A DNA stretch of 64,000 nt, taken from NCBI RefSeq assembly GCF_014236795.1, contig NZ_CP049017.1, forward strand, positions 2,210,001 through 2,274,000, written 5' to 3'. The number at the start of each line of letters is the position of its first letter. Position 1 is the first letter of the stretch. Source of the stretch: Xanthomonas theicola. GTDB taxonomy: Bacteria > Pseudomonadota > Gammaproteobacteria > Xanthomonadales > Xanthomonadaceae. The position numbers and the translations under genes were made by a program. Below the pieces are notes generated by a model that did no database searches, was not told the origin of the DNA, and saw only the letters and a program-made list of their open reading frames with translations. Shown piece by piece: positions 39,724-48,557 of the stretch.

Positions 39724-39805
39724 CTCCAAACTCCGCGAGGCGCTTCGCGCCGGACCCTCACCCCAACCCCAACCCCAACCCTTCTCCCGAGGGGAGAGGG
39801 GCTCG
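39724..39805 (+). repeat. CTCACCCCAACCCC/CTCTCCC repeat, copy A
   Basis: It begins with TCCAAACTCCGCGAGGCGCT and CGCGCCGGACCCTCACCCCA, then three CCAACC units, and ends in a pyrimidine/purine hairpin (CTTCTCCC against GGGGAGAGGGG). It is closely matched by copy B 170 bases downstream. Confidence 0.75.
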
Positions 39806-39895
39806 CGGCTGTTCCTTCTCCCGTCAGGACCATGGCCCCCTTTTGGGGGAAAGGTGCCCCGCAGGGCGGATGAGGGTACGGGCGCAGCCCCGTGC

Positions 39896-39966
39896 ATCCA
39901 AATTCCGCGAGTCGCTGCGCGCCGGACCCTCACCCCAACCCCTCTCCCGGGGGAGAGGGGCTTACG
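39896..39966 (+). repeat. CTCACCCCAACCCC/CTCTCCC repeat, copy B with hairpin
   Basis: TCCAAATTCCGCGAGTCGCT and CGCGCCGGACCCTCACCCCA match copy A. The end is a perfect 10-bp stem CCCCTCTCCC (39939-39948) with GGGAGAGGGG (39951-39960). It lies directly after the stop of the convergent gene at 39972 and may double as a terminator. The interval between the copies also has a CCCCC-TTTT-GGGGG hairpin (39836-39849). Confidence 0.75.
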
Positions 39967-39971
39967 GCCGC

Positions 39972-40781
39972 TCAGCGCAACAGCACCGACACGCCGAGGC
40001 CGCCCTGCCAGTCCGAGCTCGGCGCGGACAAGCCGCGCAGCACCGACAGGTCCAGCTGCACGCGCTCGGCGATCAACCAGGTCAGCCCGGTGCCGAGCGC
40101 GCACATCTCGTCCTCGCCGCCGCCGATGCCGGCTTCGGCATAGGCGCTGAGGTCGCCCTGCGCATAGAAGGTATAGCTCGGCGACACGGTCCAGCCGTGG
40201 CCGTCGTCGCTGTCGCTGAGGTTGGCGTACAGCGCGACGTTGCGCCCGCCCTCCAGGTCCCAGCCGGCGCTGACGCCGAGATCGTAGCGGTGCCCGTCGT
40301 CGCCGTACGGCGCACGTCCCACCGGCACCGCGGCGGTGCCGAGCACGGCCCAGGAAAACGCGTCGCTGTTGCTCGGCAGCGCCCATTTCAGGCCGACGCG
40401 GGCATCGCCGCCGCCATGCCCGCGGAAATCCTCACCGGTGCCGCGCACGCGCTGCCAGACCTGGCTGTCGATGGCCAATTGCAGTTCCGCCTGCGCGCTC
40501 AGGCCGATCCGCAGGCGGCTGTCGGCCACGTATTCGGTGCTGCGCACGCCGCCGCTGCGGTCGTAGGTCACGTCCGACAGCGCCTGCTCCCAGGCGACGC
40601 CGCCGGCCGGCAGGGTCTGCGACGCGAAGCCGATGCCGGGGCGGTCGAACGTCGGCGCGTCGTCGGCGCAGGCGGCTCCGGCCGGACCCAGGCCGCCGAG
40701 CAAGAGCAGCGCGCAACGCAGGGGCGCGCGATGAAGGCGGACGTTCGCGCGCAGCGCGCCAGCGGGAATACGGGTGGTCAT
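39972..40781 (-). CDS. Putative outer-membrane beta-barrel protein (phenol MetA-pathway type)
   Basis: A 269-residue exported protein. After a long N-terminus with a hydrophobic LRCALLLLGGLGPAGAACA signal, the mature part is a series of alternating hydrophobic/hydrophilic strands: FASQTLPAGGVAWEQAL, RIGLSAQAELQLAI, ARVGLKWALP, WTVSPSYTFYAQG and a C-terminal strand ending in LGVSVLLR. That layout is typical of the transporter-like MetA-pathway/DUF3187 group of outer-membrane barrels. Function unknown. The ATG at 40781 lies about 35 bases after the acyltransferase stop on the same strand. Confidence 0.7.
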   Translation of the reverse strand: MTTRIPAGALRANVRLHRAPLRCALLLLGGLGPAGAACADDAPTFDRPGIGFASQTLPAGGVAWEQALSDVTYDRSGGVRSTEYVADSRLRIGLSAQAELQLAIDSQVWQRVRGTGEDFRGHGGGDARVGLKWALPSNSDAFSWAVLGTAAVPVGRAPYGDDGHRYDLGVSAGWDLEGGRNVALYANLSDSDDGHGWTVSPSYTFYAQGDLSAYAEAGIGGGEDEMCALGTGLTWLIAERVQLDLSVLRGLSAPSSDWQGGLGVSVLLR

Positions 40782-40815
40782 GGGCCGCCTCCGGGAGATT
40801 GGGCGACGCCGCAGG

Positions 40816-42972
40816 TCACGGCGTCGCGCTCGATTCTGCCTGCACCGCCTTGACGTGCGCAGTGAAGCTCGGCAACAGCACCCGGTTGCCGTAGCCGCTG
40901 AGGTGATCGGCATCGAAGAACAGCGGACGCCCGTCGCGCAGGCCAGCGCAACGCGTGGGCTCGCACAGCGCCGGCAACGGATCCCACACCGATGCGTGCG
41001 GCAGCCGCGCGGCGATGCGCTGCAGGCGCTGCAGCACCGGCGCGCGGTAGCGCTGCATCGTGTCGCGCGGGATCTGCGTGCCGCGCGCGCAGATCGCATT
41101 GCCGCGATTGAACCAATCGGAACAGCGATACGGCGGCGCGCGCAGCAACGGCTTCGGCGCTTCGAACACGATGCGCACGCCGCGCTGCGCCAGCGGCTGC
41201 AGCAGCGCGACCGCCGCCTCCTCGCCGGCAGCGCGCACCGCCTGCGCCTGCGCACCGTCCTGCTCGGCCATCACCGCCGCCTCGTCGAACAGCTGCGTCT
41301 GCTCGGCCAGGCGCAGCAAGCGCAGCGCCGGCAGGAACAGCACATCGCCGTCGCGCGCATGCGCGGCGACATCGGCCAGGGTGCTGCGCTCGTAGGCCTG
41401 GCACCCGGCGTGCGTCGCCTGCCAGGCCTGCAGGCCGACGATGGGGCAGCCGCCGACGCCGTACAGGCGCACCGCGACACCGCTCTGCAGCGCGAACCGG
41501 CGCAGCAATTCGTTGTAGGCCAGCGCATGCGAATCGCCGGCGACGAACAGTTGGGTCGGCGTGCGCGGCGTCTCCAGGCCGCCGTCGCGCAGGTCGCAGT
41601 CGCCGCGCTCGAACAGCTTGGCGCTGCCGACCTGCAGGTCCGCCCGTCCGGTCTTCAGCGTGCAGCGCGGGAACTCCTTGCGCATGCCCTTGGCATAGGC
41701 GTACCACTCCAGCGGATGCCGGCTCACCGTGCTCAGCGAGTAGTAGCGCTGCGTGTCCAGCAGCACCGCATGCACCCCGGCGGCAAGCAGGATCAGGCCC
41801 AGCCCGGCGGCGATGGTCCGCGCCGGCGTGCGCGTCTTGCCGATGCGGCCGCTGCGCCATGGCAGTTCCACCCAGCGGTACGAGGCGATCGCCAGCGCCG
41901 CCACCAGCAGCAGCGCCAGCGCCTTGGCCAGCGCCGACTCCAGGCCCACGGTCCAACGGAACAGCACGAACACCGGCCAATGCCACAGGTACAGCGAATA
42001 GGAGACGCGGCCGATCGCCACCACCGCGCGCTGCGACAACGCCCGCTTGATCCAGCCGGCGGGCGCGCCGTGCAACAGCGCCAGCAGGCCCAGCGTGCCC
42101 AGCACCGGCCACAGGCCGTCGGGCCACGGCGACTGGCCCGGCCGCGCGCGCCACAGCCCGTAGCCGACCGCGGCCAACGCCAACGCCAGCAGCGGCGAGC
42201 GCCAGTGCCAGGTCGCGCGCGACGCCACCGCGCCGCGCTCGAAGCGGCCGCTCAGCGCCAGGCCCTGGTACAGCAGCACGCCGCTGCCCAGCTGCCAGAA
42301 GCGCGCGCTGGTCAGGTAGAACGCATCGCCGGCCTCGCCGCCGCCGCGGCTGCGCAGCAGCGCGTAGGCCAGCGATGCGGCCGAGGCGAGCGCCACCAGC
42401 AGCGTGGACCAGATGCGGCCACGGCCGCCGCGGTTCCAGGCCAGGAACAGTAGCGGGAACAGCAGGTAGAACTGCTCCTCCACGCCCAGCGACCAGGTAT
42501 GCGTGTACGGATTGAACTCGGCCTTCGGCGAGAAGTAATCGTTGTCGCTGGCGGCCAGCACCCAGTTGCTGAGGCCGACGAAGGCCATGCGCCCGGTCTT
42601 GGCGCTGGTCTCGCTCAGCCAGGAGTCGGGAATGAACAGGCCGCTGGCCAGTGCGGTCGCCAGCAGGCACGCCACCAGCGCCGGCGCGATACGGCGCAGG
42701 CGCCGCGCGTAGAACTGCGCGAACACGCCCCAGCTGCCGGCGGCCGGCAAGCGCTGCAGCGAGGCGCTGACCACGAAGCCGGAGATCACGAAGAACACGT
42801 CGACGCCGGTGAAGCCGCCCGGCAGCCAGGCCGGATCCAGGTGATAGGCGATGACCGCCAGCACCGCGAGCGCGCGCAGCCCATCGACATGCGGCAGATA
42901 GCCGCGCGCATGCGCGTGCGGCGGCGTGTGCAGGCGATCGGTCCCTGCGTTCCCCGTCCCTGGGACAGCCAT
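40816..42972 (-). CDS. OafA/YrhL-type acyltransferase with C-terminal SGNH domain
   Basis: A 718-residue membrane O-acyltransferase. The N-terminal acyltransferase-3 domain (about 25-390) has ten hydrophobic segments and the family features VDGLRALAVLAVIAYHL and RRLRRIAPALVACLL, and the HTWSLGVEEQFYLLFPL block. The C-terminal part (about 440-710) is a periplasmic SGNH hydrolase-like domain with the FVAGDSHALAYNEL Ser motif (about residue 478). Such enzymes O-acetylate surface polysaccharides or lipid-linked sugars. It starts with a short polar N-terminus and stops a few bases from the DUF2058 gene, but the target cannot be read from context. Confidence 0.9.
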   Translation of the reverse strand: MAVPGTGNAGTDRLHTPPHAHARGYLPHVDGLRALAVLAVIAYHLDPAWLPGGFTGVDVFFVISGFVVSASLQRLPAAGSWGVFAQFYARRLRRIAPALVACLLATALASGLFIPDSWLSETSAKTGRMAFVGLSNWVLAASDNDYFSPKAEFNPYTHTWSLGVEEQFYLLFPLLFLAWNRGGRGRIWSTLLVALASAASLAYALLRSRGGGEAGDAFYLTSARFWQLGSGVLLYQGLALSGRFERGAVASRATWHWRSPLLALALAAVGYGLWRARPGQSPWPDGLWPVLGTLGLLALLHGAPAGWIKRALSQRAVVAIGRVSYSLYLWHWPVFVLFRWTVGLESALAKALALLLVAALAIASYRWVELPWRSGRIGKTRTPARTIAAGLGLILLAAGVHAVLLDTQRYYSLSTVSRHPLEWYAYAKGMRKEFPRCTLKTGRADLQVGSAKLFERGDCDLRDGGLETPRTPTQLFVAGDSHALAYNELLRRFALQSGVAVRLYGVGGCPIVGLQAWQATHAGCQAYERSTLADVAAHARDGDVLFLPALRLLRLAEQTQLFDEAAVMAEQDGAQAQAVRAAGEEAAVALLQPLAQRGVRIVFEAPKPLLRAPPYRCSDWFNRGNAICARGTQIPRDTMQRYRAPVLQRLQRIAARLPHASVWDPLPALCEPTRCAGLRDGRPLFFDADHLSGYGNRVLLPSFTAHVKAVQAESSATP

Positions 42973-42974
42973 GC

Positions 42975-43751
42975 CTACCAGACCAGGTCGTCGGGGATCT
43001 GGTACTTCGGATCGGCGTAGGGATCTTCTTCGGCCGTGGCGTTGGGGTCCACCCGCAACGCCACCGATGCCGGGAAGATCGCCTCGGCCTGATCCAGCAG
43101 GGCCGCCGTGACCAGCAGGTAGCGGCCGTTCTGCTGCAGCACGCCCAGCTCGCCGGCGTTGAGCGCCTTGAGCTGGCCGGCGGTCACGTAGATGCGCTTG
43201 ATCTTGCCGCCATACGGGAAATGCCGGGCGATGTCGGACTCGGCGTGGTTCAGCGCCTGGTCCTTGAGCAGTTCGTCGAGCTTGGCCCGCGCTTCGCGGC
43301 GCAGCCGCGCCTGCTCCTGCTTCAGCCGCTCGGCCTCGATGCGCTCGTCCTTCTCGCGCTGCGCACGGATCGCATAGGCCTTGGCCAGATCGATGTCCTC
43401 GCGCGAACGCGGCGGCCGTGCAGAATGCGGCCGTGCCGGCGGCTGGCCAGGCGCGCCCTGCGGCCGGCCCGCACCCTGCGGACGGCCGCGGCCGTCACCC
43501 GCCGCATGCGGACGCGCGGCGCCGTCGCCACGCGGACGGCCGGCGCCGTCATGCGCGCGCGCGCCGCCGGGCTTGCCGGCGACGTGCGGACGTTCGCCAC
43601 GCGCGCCTGACGGCTTGTGGCCATGCGCCGGATGCTGGCCGGGCCGCCCTCGCGACGGCTGCGCGGGCGTGGCGTTGCGCTCTGGGCGTTCGGGTTTCGG
43701 CACGGGCTTGAAGCCCAGGCCCAGCAGCTGGTCGCGGAGGGTATCGCTCAT
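42975..43751 (-). CDS. DUF2058 family protein (YaiL-like)
   Basis: A 258-residue protein. The first lines match the family start SDTLRDQLLGLGFKPVPKP. It then has a long low-complexity, Gly/Pro/Arg/His-rich segment (about 30-120) before a charged coiled-coil-like stretch (KAYAIRAQREKDERIEAERL) and the conserved C-terminal DUF2058 block (DIARHFPYGGKIKRIYVTAGQ, then YLLVTAALLDQAEAIFP). The family is described as nucleoprotein or polynucleotide-associated but has no assigned reaction. The internal disordered segment is longer than in typical members. Confidence 0.88.
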   Translation of the reverse strand: MSDTLRDQLLGLGFKPVPKPERPERNATPAQPSRGRPGQHPAHGHKPSGARGERPHVAGKPGGARAHDGAGRPRGDGAARPHAAGDGRGRPQGAGRPQGAPGQPPARPHSARPPRSREDIDLAKAYAIRAQREKDERIEAERLKQEQARLRREARAKLDELLKDQALNHAESDIARHFPYGGKIKRIYVTAGQLKALNAGELGVLQQNGRYLLVTAALLDQAEAIFPASVALRVDPNATAEEDPYADPKYQIPDDLVW

Positions 43752-43778
43752 CGTGGCAGGATCGGAATCGGTTCTATA

Positions 43779-44015
43779 TCAATAATGCGGAGGGGGTGGT
43801 TCGTCGGCGGCATCGGCATACAGCGTGCTGCGCACCTTGCCCAGGTCTTCGAGCAGGTGGCGCAGCAGCACCGCGTTGCGTCGGCTTTCGGCACGCGCCT
43901 CGGCCAACGCATCGCTCACCTCGGACAGCGCCTGTTCCTGGAAGGACAGGCGCGTCTCCAGCTCGATCAACCGGTTCTCCAGCAATCGATCCTGGGTGGA
44001 GCCGTCATGCTTCAC
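43779..44015 (-). CDS. slyX: SlyX family protein
   Basis: A 78-residue coiled-coil protein: [19 protein letters not shown] and [13 protein letters not shown] are heptad-like, and the C-terminus has the PPPPHY end characteristic of SlyX. Function is unknown. The GTG at 44015 is favoured because it gives the family length and overlaps the end of ugd by 11 bases; a longer open frame starts inside ugd. It ends 27 bases before the DUF2058 start on the same strand. Confidence 0.88.
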   Translation of the reverse strand: MKHDGSTQDRLLENRLIELETRLSFQEQALSEVSDALAEARAESRRNAVLLRHLLEDLGKVRSTLYADAADEPPPPHY

Positions 44016-45351
44016 TGATCGAACGCCCGCGGCCGATGCCATAGTAAGCCAGGCCGAAGGTCTCGATGTCCGGCGGATCGTAGAGATTGCGGCCGTCGAA
44101 CACCACCGCGTCGCCGAGCAGTTCCTTCATCCGGGTGAAATCGGGGCTGCGGAACTGCTTCCACTCGGTGACCACGACCAGTGCGTCGGCGCCTTCCAGC
44201 GCGGCGAAGGCGTCCTCGCAGAAACTCAGGTCCTCGCGTTCGCCGAAGATGCGCTTGGCTTCCTCGGTCGCCTCTGGATCGTAGGCGCGCACCTTGGCCC
44301 CGGCGTCCCACAGCTGCGCCAGCAGGCGGCGACTGGAGGCCGCGCGCATGTCGTCGGTATTGGGCTTGAACGCCAGGCCCCACACCGCGAAGGTCTTGCC
44401 GGCCAGGCTCTGCTCCTGTCCGTAGTGGCGCTGGATCAGTTCGTACAGGTGGCCCTTCTGCGCCTCGTTGACCACTTCCACCGCATCCAGCAGCTTCGGC
44501 GCGTGGCCGTACTGCTGCGCGGTGCGCGCCAGCGCCTGCACGTCCTTGGAAAAGCATGAGCCGCCGTACCCGGCGCCCGGATAGATGAAGTGCCAGCCGA
44601 TGCGCGGATCCGAGCCGATGCCCTGGCGCACCTTCTCCACGTCGGCGCCGACCCGCTCGGCGATGTTGGCGATCTCGTTCATGAAACTGATCTTGGTCGC
44701 CAGCATCGCGTTGGCGGCGTACTTGGTCAACTCGGCCGAACGCACGTCCATCTCCACGATGCGGTCATGGTTGCGGTTGAACGGCGCGTACAGGCGGCGC
44801 AGGCGCGCGGCGGTGCCCGGCTTGCTGCTGCCGATCACGATGCGGTCCGGACGCATGCAGTCGGCGACCGCGTCGCCTTCCTTCAGGAACTCCGGATTGG
44901 ACACTACGTCGAACTCGATCGTTTCGCCGCGCGCCTCCAGTTCGGCGGCGATCGCCGCGCGCACCTTGTCGGCGGTGCCGACCGGCACCGTCGACTTGTT
45001 GACCACCACGGTCGGGCCGTGGATGTGCCGGCCGATGGTGCGGGCCACCGCCAGCACGTATTGCAGATCGGCGCTACCGTCCTCGTCCGGCGGCGTGCCG
45101 ACGGCGATGAACACGATGTCTCCCTGCGCGATGGCGCTGGCCGCATCGGTGGTGAAGAACAGCCTGCGTGCGGCGTGATTGGCCTTGACCATCGGCGAGA
45201 GGCCAGGCTCGTAGATCGGCACCACGCCGTTGTTGAGCGCATCCACTTTGGCTTGGTCGATGTCCACGCACACCACGTGATGGCCTACCTCGGCCAGACA
45301 GGTTCCGGTGACGAGCCCGACATAGCCGGTACCGAATATCGCGACGCGCAT
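44005..45351 (-). CDS. ugd: UDP-glucose 6-dehydrogenase
   Basis: A 448-residue enzyme that oxidises UDP-glucose to UDP-glucuronate in two NAD-dependent steps, feeding polysaccharide and lipid A sugar synthesis. The Rossmann motif is [19 protein letters not shown], the catalytic Cys is in [16 protein letters not shown] (Cys266), and the C-terminal UDP-binding domain ([15 protein letters not shown]) is intact. In xanthomonads this activity is needed for xanthan glucuronate. The stop is 18 bases downstream of the slyX start overlap. The gene follows the FKBP gene by 18 bases on the same strand. Confidence 0.96.
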   Translation of the reverse strand: MRVAIFGTGYVGLVTGTCLAEVGHHVVCVDIDQAKVDALNNGVVPIYEPGLSPMVKANHAARRLFFTTDAASAIAQGDIVFIAVGTPPDEDGSADLQYVLAVARTIGRHIHGPTVVVNKSTVPVGTADKVRAAIAAELEARGETIEFDVVSNPEFLKEGDAVADCMRPDRIVIGSSKPGTAARLRRLYAPFNRNHDRIVEMDVRSAELTKYAANAMLATKISFMNEIANIAERVGADVEKVRQGIGSDPRIGWHFIYPGAGYGGSCFSKDVQALARTAQQYGHAPKLLDAVEVVNEAQKGHLYELIQRHYGQEQSLAGKTFAVWGLAFKPNTDDMRAASSRRLLAQLWDAGAKVRAYDPEATEEAKRIFGEREDLSFCEDAFAALEGADALVVVTEWKQFRSPDFTRMKELLGDAVVFDGRNLYDPPDIETFGLAYYGIGRGRSISEA

Positions 45352-45369
45352 GTAACCTCTTTCTTTCGG

Positions 45370-46326
45370 TTATTGGAGGATGCCCAACAGTTCCACGTCG
45401 AAGGTCAGCATGGCATCCGGGCCGATCGGGCCGCCCGGCGTCCCCTGCGGGCCGTAGCCCAGGTTCGACGGAATCCAGAAACGGTACTTGGAGCCGACCG
45501 GCATCAGCGCCACGCCCTCGCTCCAGCCCGGGACCACCTGGTTGAGCGAGAACTCGGCTGGCTGGCCGGTCTTGTACGAGCTGTCGAACACTTCGCCGCT
45601 GAGCAGCTTGCCCTCGTAATTCACCCGCACCTTGCTGGTCGGCATCGGGCGCTCGCCGCTGCCCTGGCGCAGCACCAGGTACTGCAGGCCCGACGGCGTG
45701 GTGACCACGCCCTTCTGGGTCTTGTTCTGGGCCAGGAAGGCGTTGCCCTTCTCGCGGTTGTCGGTGGCCGCGGCGGCCTGCTTGGACGCGCTGAAGGCCT
45801 GCAGCGTGGCGGTCGCCTGCTCCTGGGTCATCGCGGTCTCGCCCTTGGCGAACACGGTCCGCACCGCACCCAGCAGCGTGGGCAGGTCGATGTCGTTCTG
45901 GATCCGCGCCAGCGACGGACCGACCGCGCGATCGCCGAGCATCAGGCCCACGTTCTGCTTGGACACCGCCGGCGGCCGGCTGCCCGGCGCCGCGCCCGGC
46001 GGCGGCTGGCCGCTGCGCGCGGCCAACTGGGTGCGCAATGCGGTGTCGGTGGCCTGCGCCTGCTCGTCGGACAGCAGCGGCTTGCCGCCCTTGAACGCGT
46101 TCTCGATCGCGCGCTGCATGGCGTCCAGATCGATGTCCTGGGCGATGGGCTCGAACGAACGCGCCACGTCCATGCCGATCGCGTAGCTGACCTTCTGCTT
46201 CTCGGTGCCCAGCGCCGCCGGCTTGGCCGTGGCCGGTGCCGCCGGTGCCTGCGCGAACGCACTGCCGGCCACCATGGCCATCCCCATCAACAGCGACGCT
46301 GCGGCGCCGCGCATTCCGATCTTCAT
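45370..46326 (-). CDS. Mip-like FKBP-type peptidyl-prolyl isomerase
   Basis: A 318-residue secreted isomerase. A signal peptide ends in GSAFAQ. Two successive FKBP_N dimerisation modules follow (VSYAIGMDVARSFEP at about 47 and VGLMLGDRAVGPSL at about 133), where one copy is usual in Mip and FkpA. The catalytic FKBP domain (about 205-318) has VRVNYEGKLLSGEVFDSSY and LMPVGSKYRFWIPSNLGYG. It assists proline isomerisation in the periplasm or at the surface. The ATG at 46326 is preferred over an earlier one 19 codons upstream because it starts the signal peptide. Confidence 0.93.
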   Translation of the reverse strand: MKIGMRGAAASLLMGMAMVAGSAFAQAPAAPATAKPAALGTEKQKVSYAIGMDVARSFEPIAQDIDLDAMQRAIENAFKGGKPLLSDEQAQATDTALRTQLAARSGQPPPGAAPGSRPPAVSKQNVGLMLGDRAVGPSLARIQNDIDLPTLLGAVRTVFAKGETAMTQEQATATLQAFSASKQAAAATDNREKGNAFLAQNKTQKGVVTTPSGLQYLVLRQGSGERPMPTSKVRVNYEGKLLSGEVFDSSYKTGQPAEFSLNQVVPGWSEGVALMPVGSKYRFWIPSNLGYGPQGTPGGPIGPDAMLTFDVELLGILQ

Positions 46327-46416
46327 TCGCTTGACTTTCCCTGATAGTGAACTGGAGGCGCCGCGATGGCGCAGAAGTTGCATTGTCGCATGCGCGGCGG
46401 AGATGTTGACCCGGAT

Positions 46417-46983
46417 TCAATGTGATGCGGGCTGCGCTTTCAGTTCGCGTTCGATGGCCGCGCGCAGGATCGGATCGTCGGGCGCGACCTTGCTGGGGAA
46501 CTGCGCGACCACGCGCCCGTCGCGCGCGACCAGATACTTGTGGAAATTCCAGCCCGGCGCCACGCCCGTGGCTTGGGTCAGCTGCCGATACAGCGGCGTC
46601 GCCTCGGCGCCGAGCACATGCACCTTCTCGAACATCGGGAACTTGACCCCGTAGGTCAACGTGCAGAATTCCTGGATCTGCTTCTCCGATCCGGGCTCCT
46701 GTCCCTTGAAGTCGTTGGACGGGAAACCGAGCACGCTGAACCCTTGCGCGGCGTAGCGCTGCTGCAGCTGCTCCAGCCCGTCGTACTGCGGGGTGTAGCC
46801 GCACTTGCTGGCGGTGTTGACCACCAGCAGCACCTTGCCGCCGTAGGTCTTGTTCAGGTTCACCTTGTCCTTGCCGGCCAGCGGGCGGTAGTCCAGATCC
46901 AGCAACGAGGCCGCCAAGGCGCTGCCGACGGTGCCCGCGGCGGCCAAAAGTGTCAGCAGTAACAAACGTTTAGGGAGTTTCAT
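46417..46983 (-). CDS. Glutathione peroxidase-like protein (Cys type), exported
   Basis: A 188-residue thioredoxin-fold peroxidase: VNTASKCGYTPQYDGLEQLQ with the peroxidatic Cys61, then FPSNDFKGQEPGS and WNFHKYLV with the conserved Gln and Trp. The signature position is Cys, not selenocysteine. A signal peptide (KLPKRLLLLTLLAAAGTVGSALA) places it in the periplasm. It would reduce lipid or hydrogen peroxides. It is divergent from the YtrA-type operon, sharing a 130-base control region. Confidence 0.92.
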   Translation of the reverse strand: MKLPKRLLLLTLLAAAGTVGSALAASLLDLDYRPLAGKDKVNLNKTYGGKVLLVVNTASKCGYTPQYDGLEQLQQRYAAQGFSVLGFPSNDFKGQEPGSEKQIQEFCTLTYGVKFPMFEKVHVLGAEATPLYRQLTQATGVAPGWNFHKYLVARDGRVVAQFPSKVAPDDPILRAAIERELKAQPASH

Positions 46984-47050
46984 CGGGGGTCCCGGAAGGA
47001 AGGAATGGAGAGCAGCGGCGCATAAGCCATGCGTTGGGTCGGTCGTCGTG

Positions 47051-47091
47051 TTGACATGACGTGTGACGGTGTTATAGTTATATACAACACC
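47051..47091 (+). promoter_or_regulatory. Sigma-70 promoter and overlapping palindromic operator of the YtrA operon
   Basis: TTGACA (47051-47056) and TATAGT (47073-47078), 16 bases apart, form a near-consensus promoter. The palindrome GGTGTT (47068-47073) with AACACC (47086-47091) covers the -10 region. The AT-rich centre TATAGTTATATAC lies in a GC-rich genome. The site is 22 bases upstream of the first small ORF and is the likely target of the YtrA-type repressor encoded by the operon. Confidence 0.8.
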
Positions 47092-47113
47092 ATTCACCCA
47101 GAGCAGGGACACG

Positions 47114-47314
47114 ATGAACCTCCAACGCATGCAGCGCAGCTTTCCGGCCCTGGTCATCGTCGGCGCCCAGCGCAGCCCGGGACGGTCGCCCGATTATGGC
47201 GCCAGCCAGCCGCAGGAAGACAGTCGTGCCGCGCCCGCGCCGGTGCGGCGGATGCGCGCATCGCTGTCGATGCCCTATTTCTCCTTCGCGCACACGCTGC
47301 GCCCACGGAGCTGA
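47114..47314 (+). CDS. Small protein of unknown function heading the YtrA-type operon
   Basis: A 66-residue frame starts at ATG 47114 close behind the promoter and ends 2 bases before the gntR ATG. It is rich in Arg, Ser and Pro, starts NLQRMQRSFPALVIVGAQ and ends SMPYFSFAHTLRPRS. No domain is recognised. The position directly after the promoter and tight spacing to gntR favour a real or leader gene. No codon-use argument can be made at this length. Confidence 0.5.
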   Translation: MNLQRMQRSFPALVIVGAQRSPGRSPDYGASQPQEDSRAAPAPVRRMRASLSMPYFSFAHTLRPRS

Positions 47315-47316
47315 CC

Positions 47317-47679
47317 ATGAGCGATATCCAATGGAGCGATGGCGCTCCGATCTACCGCCAGCTGAAGGAGCGCGTGATCGCGATGATGCTGGACGGGATC
47401 ATCAAGCCCGGCGACGCGCTGCCCTCGGTGCGCCAGGTCGCCGCCGAATACCAACTCAACCCGATCACCGTCTCGCGCGCCTACCAGGAACTGGCCGACG
47501 AGGCCCTGGTCGAGAAGCGCCGCGGGCTGGGCATGTTCATGACCGAGGAAGCGGCCAAGAAGCTGCGCGGCAGCGAGCGCGAGCGCTTCCTCAACGAAGA
47601 GTGGCCGCTGGTGCTGGAACGGATCCAGCGCCTGGGCCTGACACTGGAAGACTTGTTGCCACCGGGGAAAACACCATGA
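47317..47679 (+). CDS. GntR family regulator, YtrA subfamily
   Basis: A 120-residue repressor of the short YtrA type: an N-terminal winged helix (QLKERVIAMMLDGIIKPGD, then PSVRQVAAEYQLNPITVSRAYQ, about residues 18-70) and only a short helical C-terminus instead of a ligand domain. These proteins regulate adjacent ABC-2 type transporters and themselves. The palindrome at 47068-47091 is the predicted operator. The stop overlaps the ATPase start (ATGA at 47676). Confidence 0.93.
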   Translation: MSDIQWSDGAPIYRQLKERVIAMMLDGIIKPGDALPSVRQVAAEYQLNPITVSRAYQELADEALVEKRRGLGMFMTEEAAKKLRGSERERFLNEEWPLVLERIQRLGLTLEDLLPPGKTP

Positions 47680-48557
47680 CTGCCGTTGCCGCTGCATCCG
47701 AATCCGTCGTCTCCGCGCATGCGTTGCGCAAGACCTACTCCAACAAGCCGGCATTGGCCGACGCCTCGTTCGCGATCGCGCCGGGCCGCATCGTCGGCCT
47801 GATCGGCCCCAACGGCGCCGGCAAGACCACCGCGCTGAAAGCGGTGGTCGGCCTGACCGCGGTCGAGGGCCAACTGCGCGTGCTCGGCATGGACCCGCGC
47901 AAGCAGCGCGACGCACTGATGAACGAGGTGTGCTTCATCGCCGACGTGGCGGTGCTGCCGCGCTGGATGCGGGTGCGCGAGGCGATCGACTTCGTCGCCG
48001 GCGTGCATCCGCGCTTCGACCGCGCCAAGTGCGAGCGCTTCCTGGCCAACACCAAGCTCACCCCCAGGCTGCGCGTGCGCGAAATGTCCAAGGGCATGAT
48101 CGTGCAGTTGCACCTGGCCCTGGTGATGGCCATCGACGCGCGCCTGCTGGTGCTCGACGAACCCACCCTGGGCCTGGACATCCTGTACCGCAAGGAGTTC
48201 TACCAGCGCCTGCTGGAAGACTACTTCGACGAACAGAAGACCATCGTCATCACCACCCACCAAGTCGAGGAGATCGAGCACATCCTCACCGACGTGCTGT
48301 TCATCCGCGACGGCCGCATCGTGCTCAGCGCCGACATGGAGCACATGGCCACGCGCTACACCGAACTGCTGGTGCCGGCCGAGCGCGTCGACGCGGCGCG
48401 CGCGCTGCAACCGATCGACGCGCGCGCCCTGCCGTTCGGCAAGACCGTGTTCCTGTACGACGGTGCGCCGCAGGCGCAACTGGCGGCCCTCGGCGAAACC
48501 CGCACCCCCGGCCTGGCCGATCTGTTCGTCGCCGTCATGAAGGGGACCTACGCATGA
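47676..48557 (+). CDS. ABC transporter ATP-binding protein, YtrB-like
   Basis: A 293-residue ABC ATPase with Walker A LIGPNGAGKTTALK (about 44-51), Walker B RLLVLDEPTLGLD (about 160) and the switch His in ITTHQVEEIE. The signature LSGGQ is replaced by MSKGMIVQLHLAL, which is seen in this subfamily of ABC-2 exporters. It pairs with the membrane protein encoded next. The start overlaps the gntR stop and the end overlaps the permease start, so the operon is tightly coupled. Confidence 0.93.
   Translation: MTAVAAASESVVSAHALRKTYSNKPALADASFAIAPGRIVGLIGPNGAGKTTALKAVVGLTAVEGQLRVLGMDPRKQRDALMNEVCFIADVAVLPRWMRVREAIDFVAGVHPRFDRAKCERFLANTKLTPRLRVREMSKGMIVQLHLALVMAIDARLLVLDEPTLGLDILYRKEFYQRLLEDYFDEQKTIVITTHQVEEIEHILTDVLFIRDGRIVLSADMEHMATRYTELLVPAERVDAARALQPIDARALPFGKTVFLYDGAPQAQLAALGETRTPGLADLFVAVMKGTYA

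Noticed and set aside
46399-46983. Selenoprotein reading of the glutathione peroxidase
   Set aside because: The active-site codon is TGC (Cys), not TGA, and no selenocysteine element is needed.
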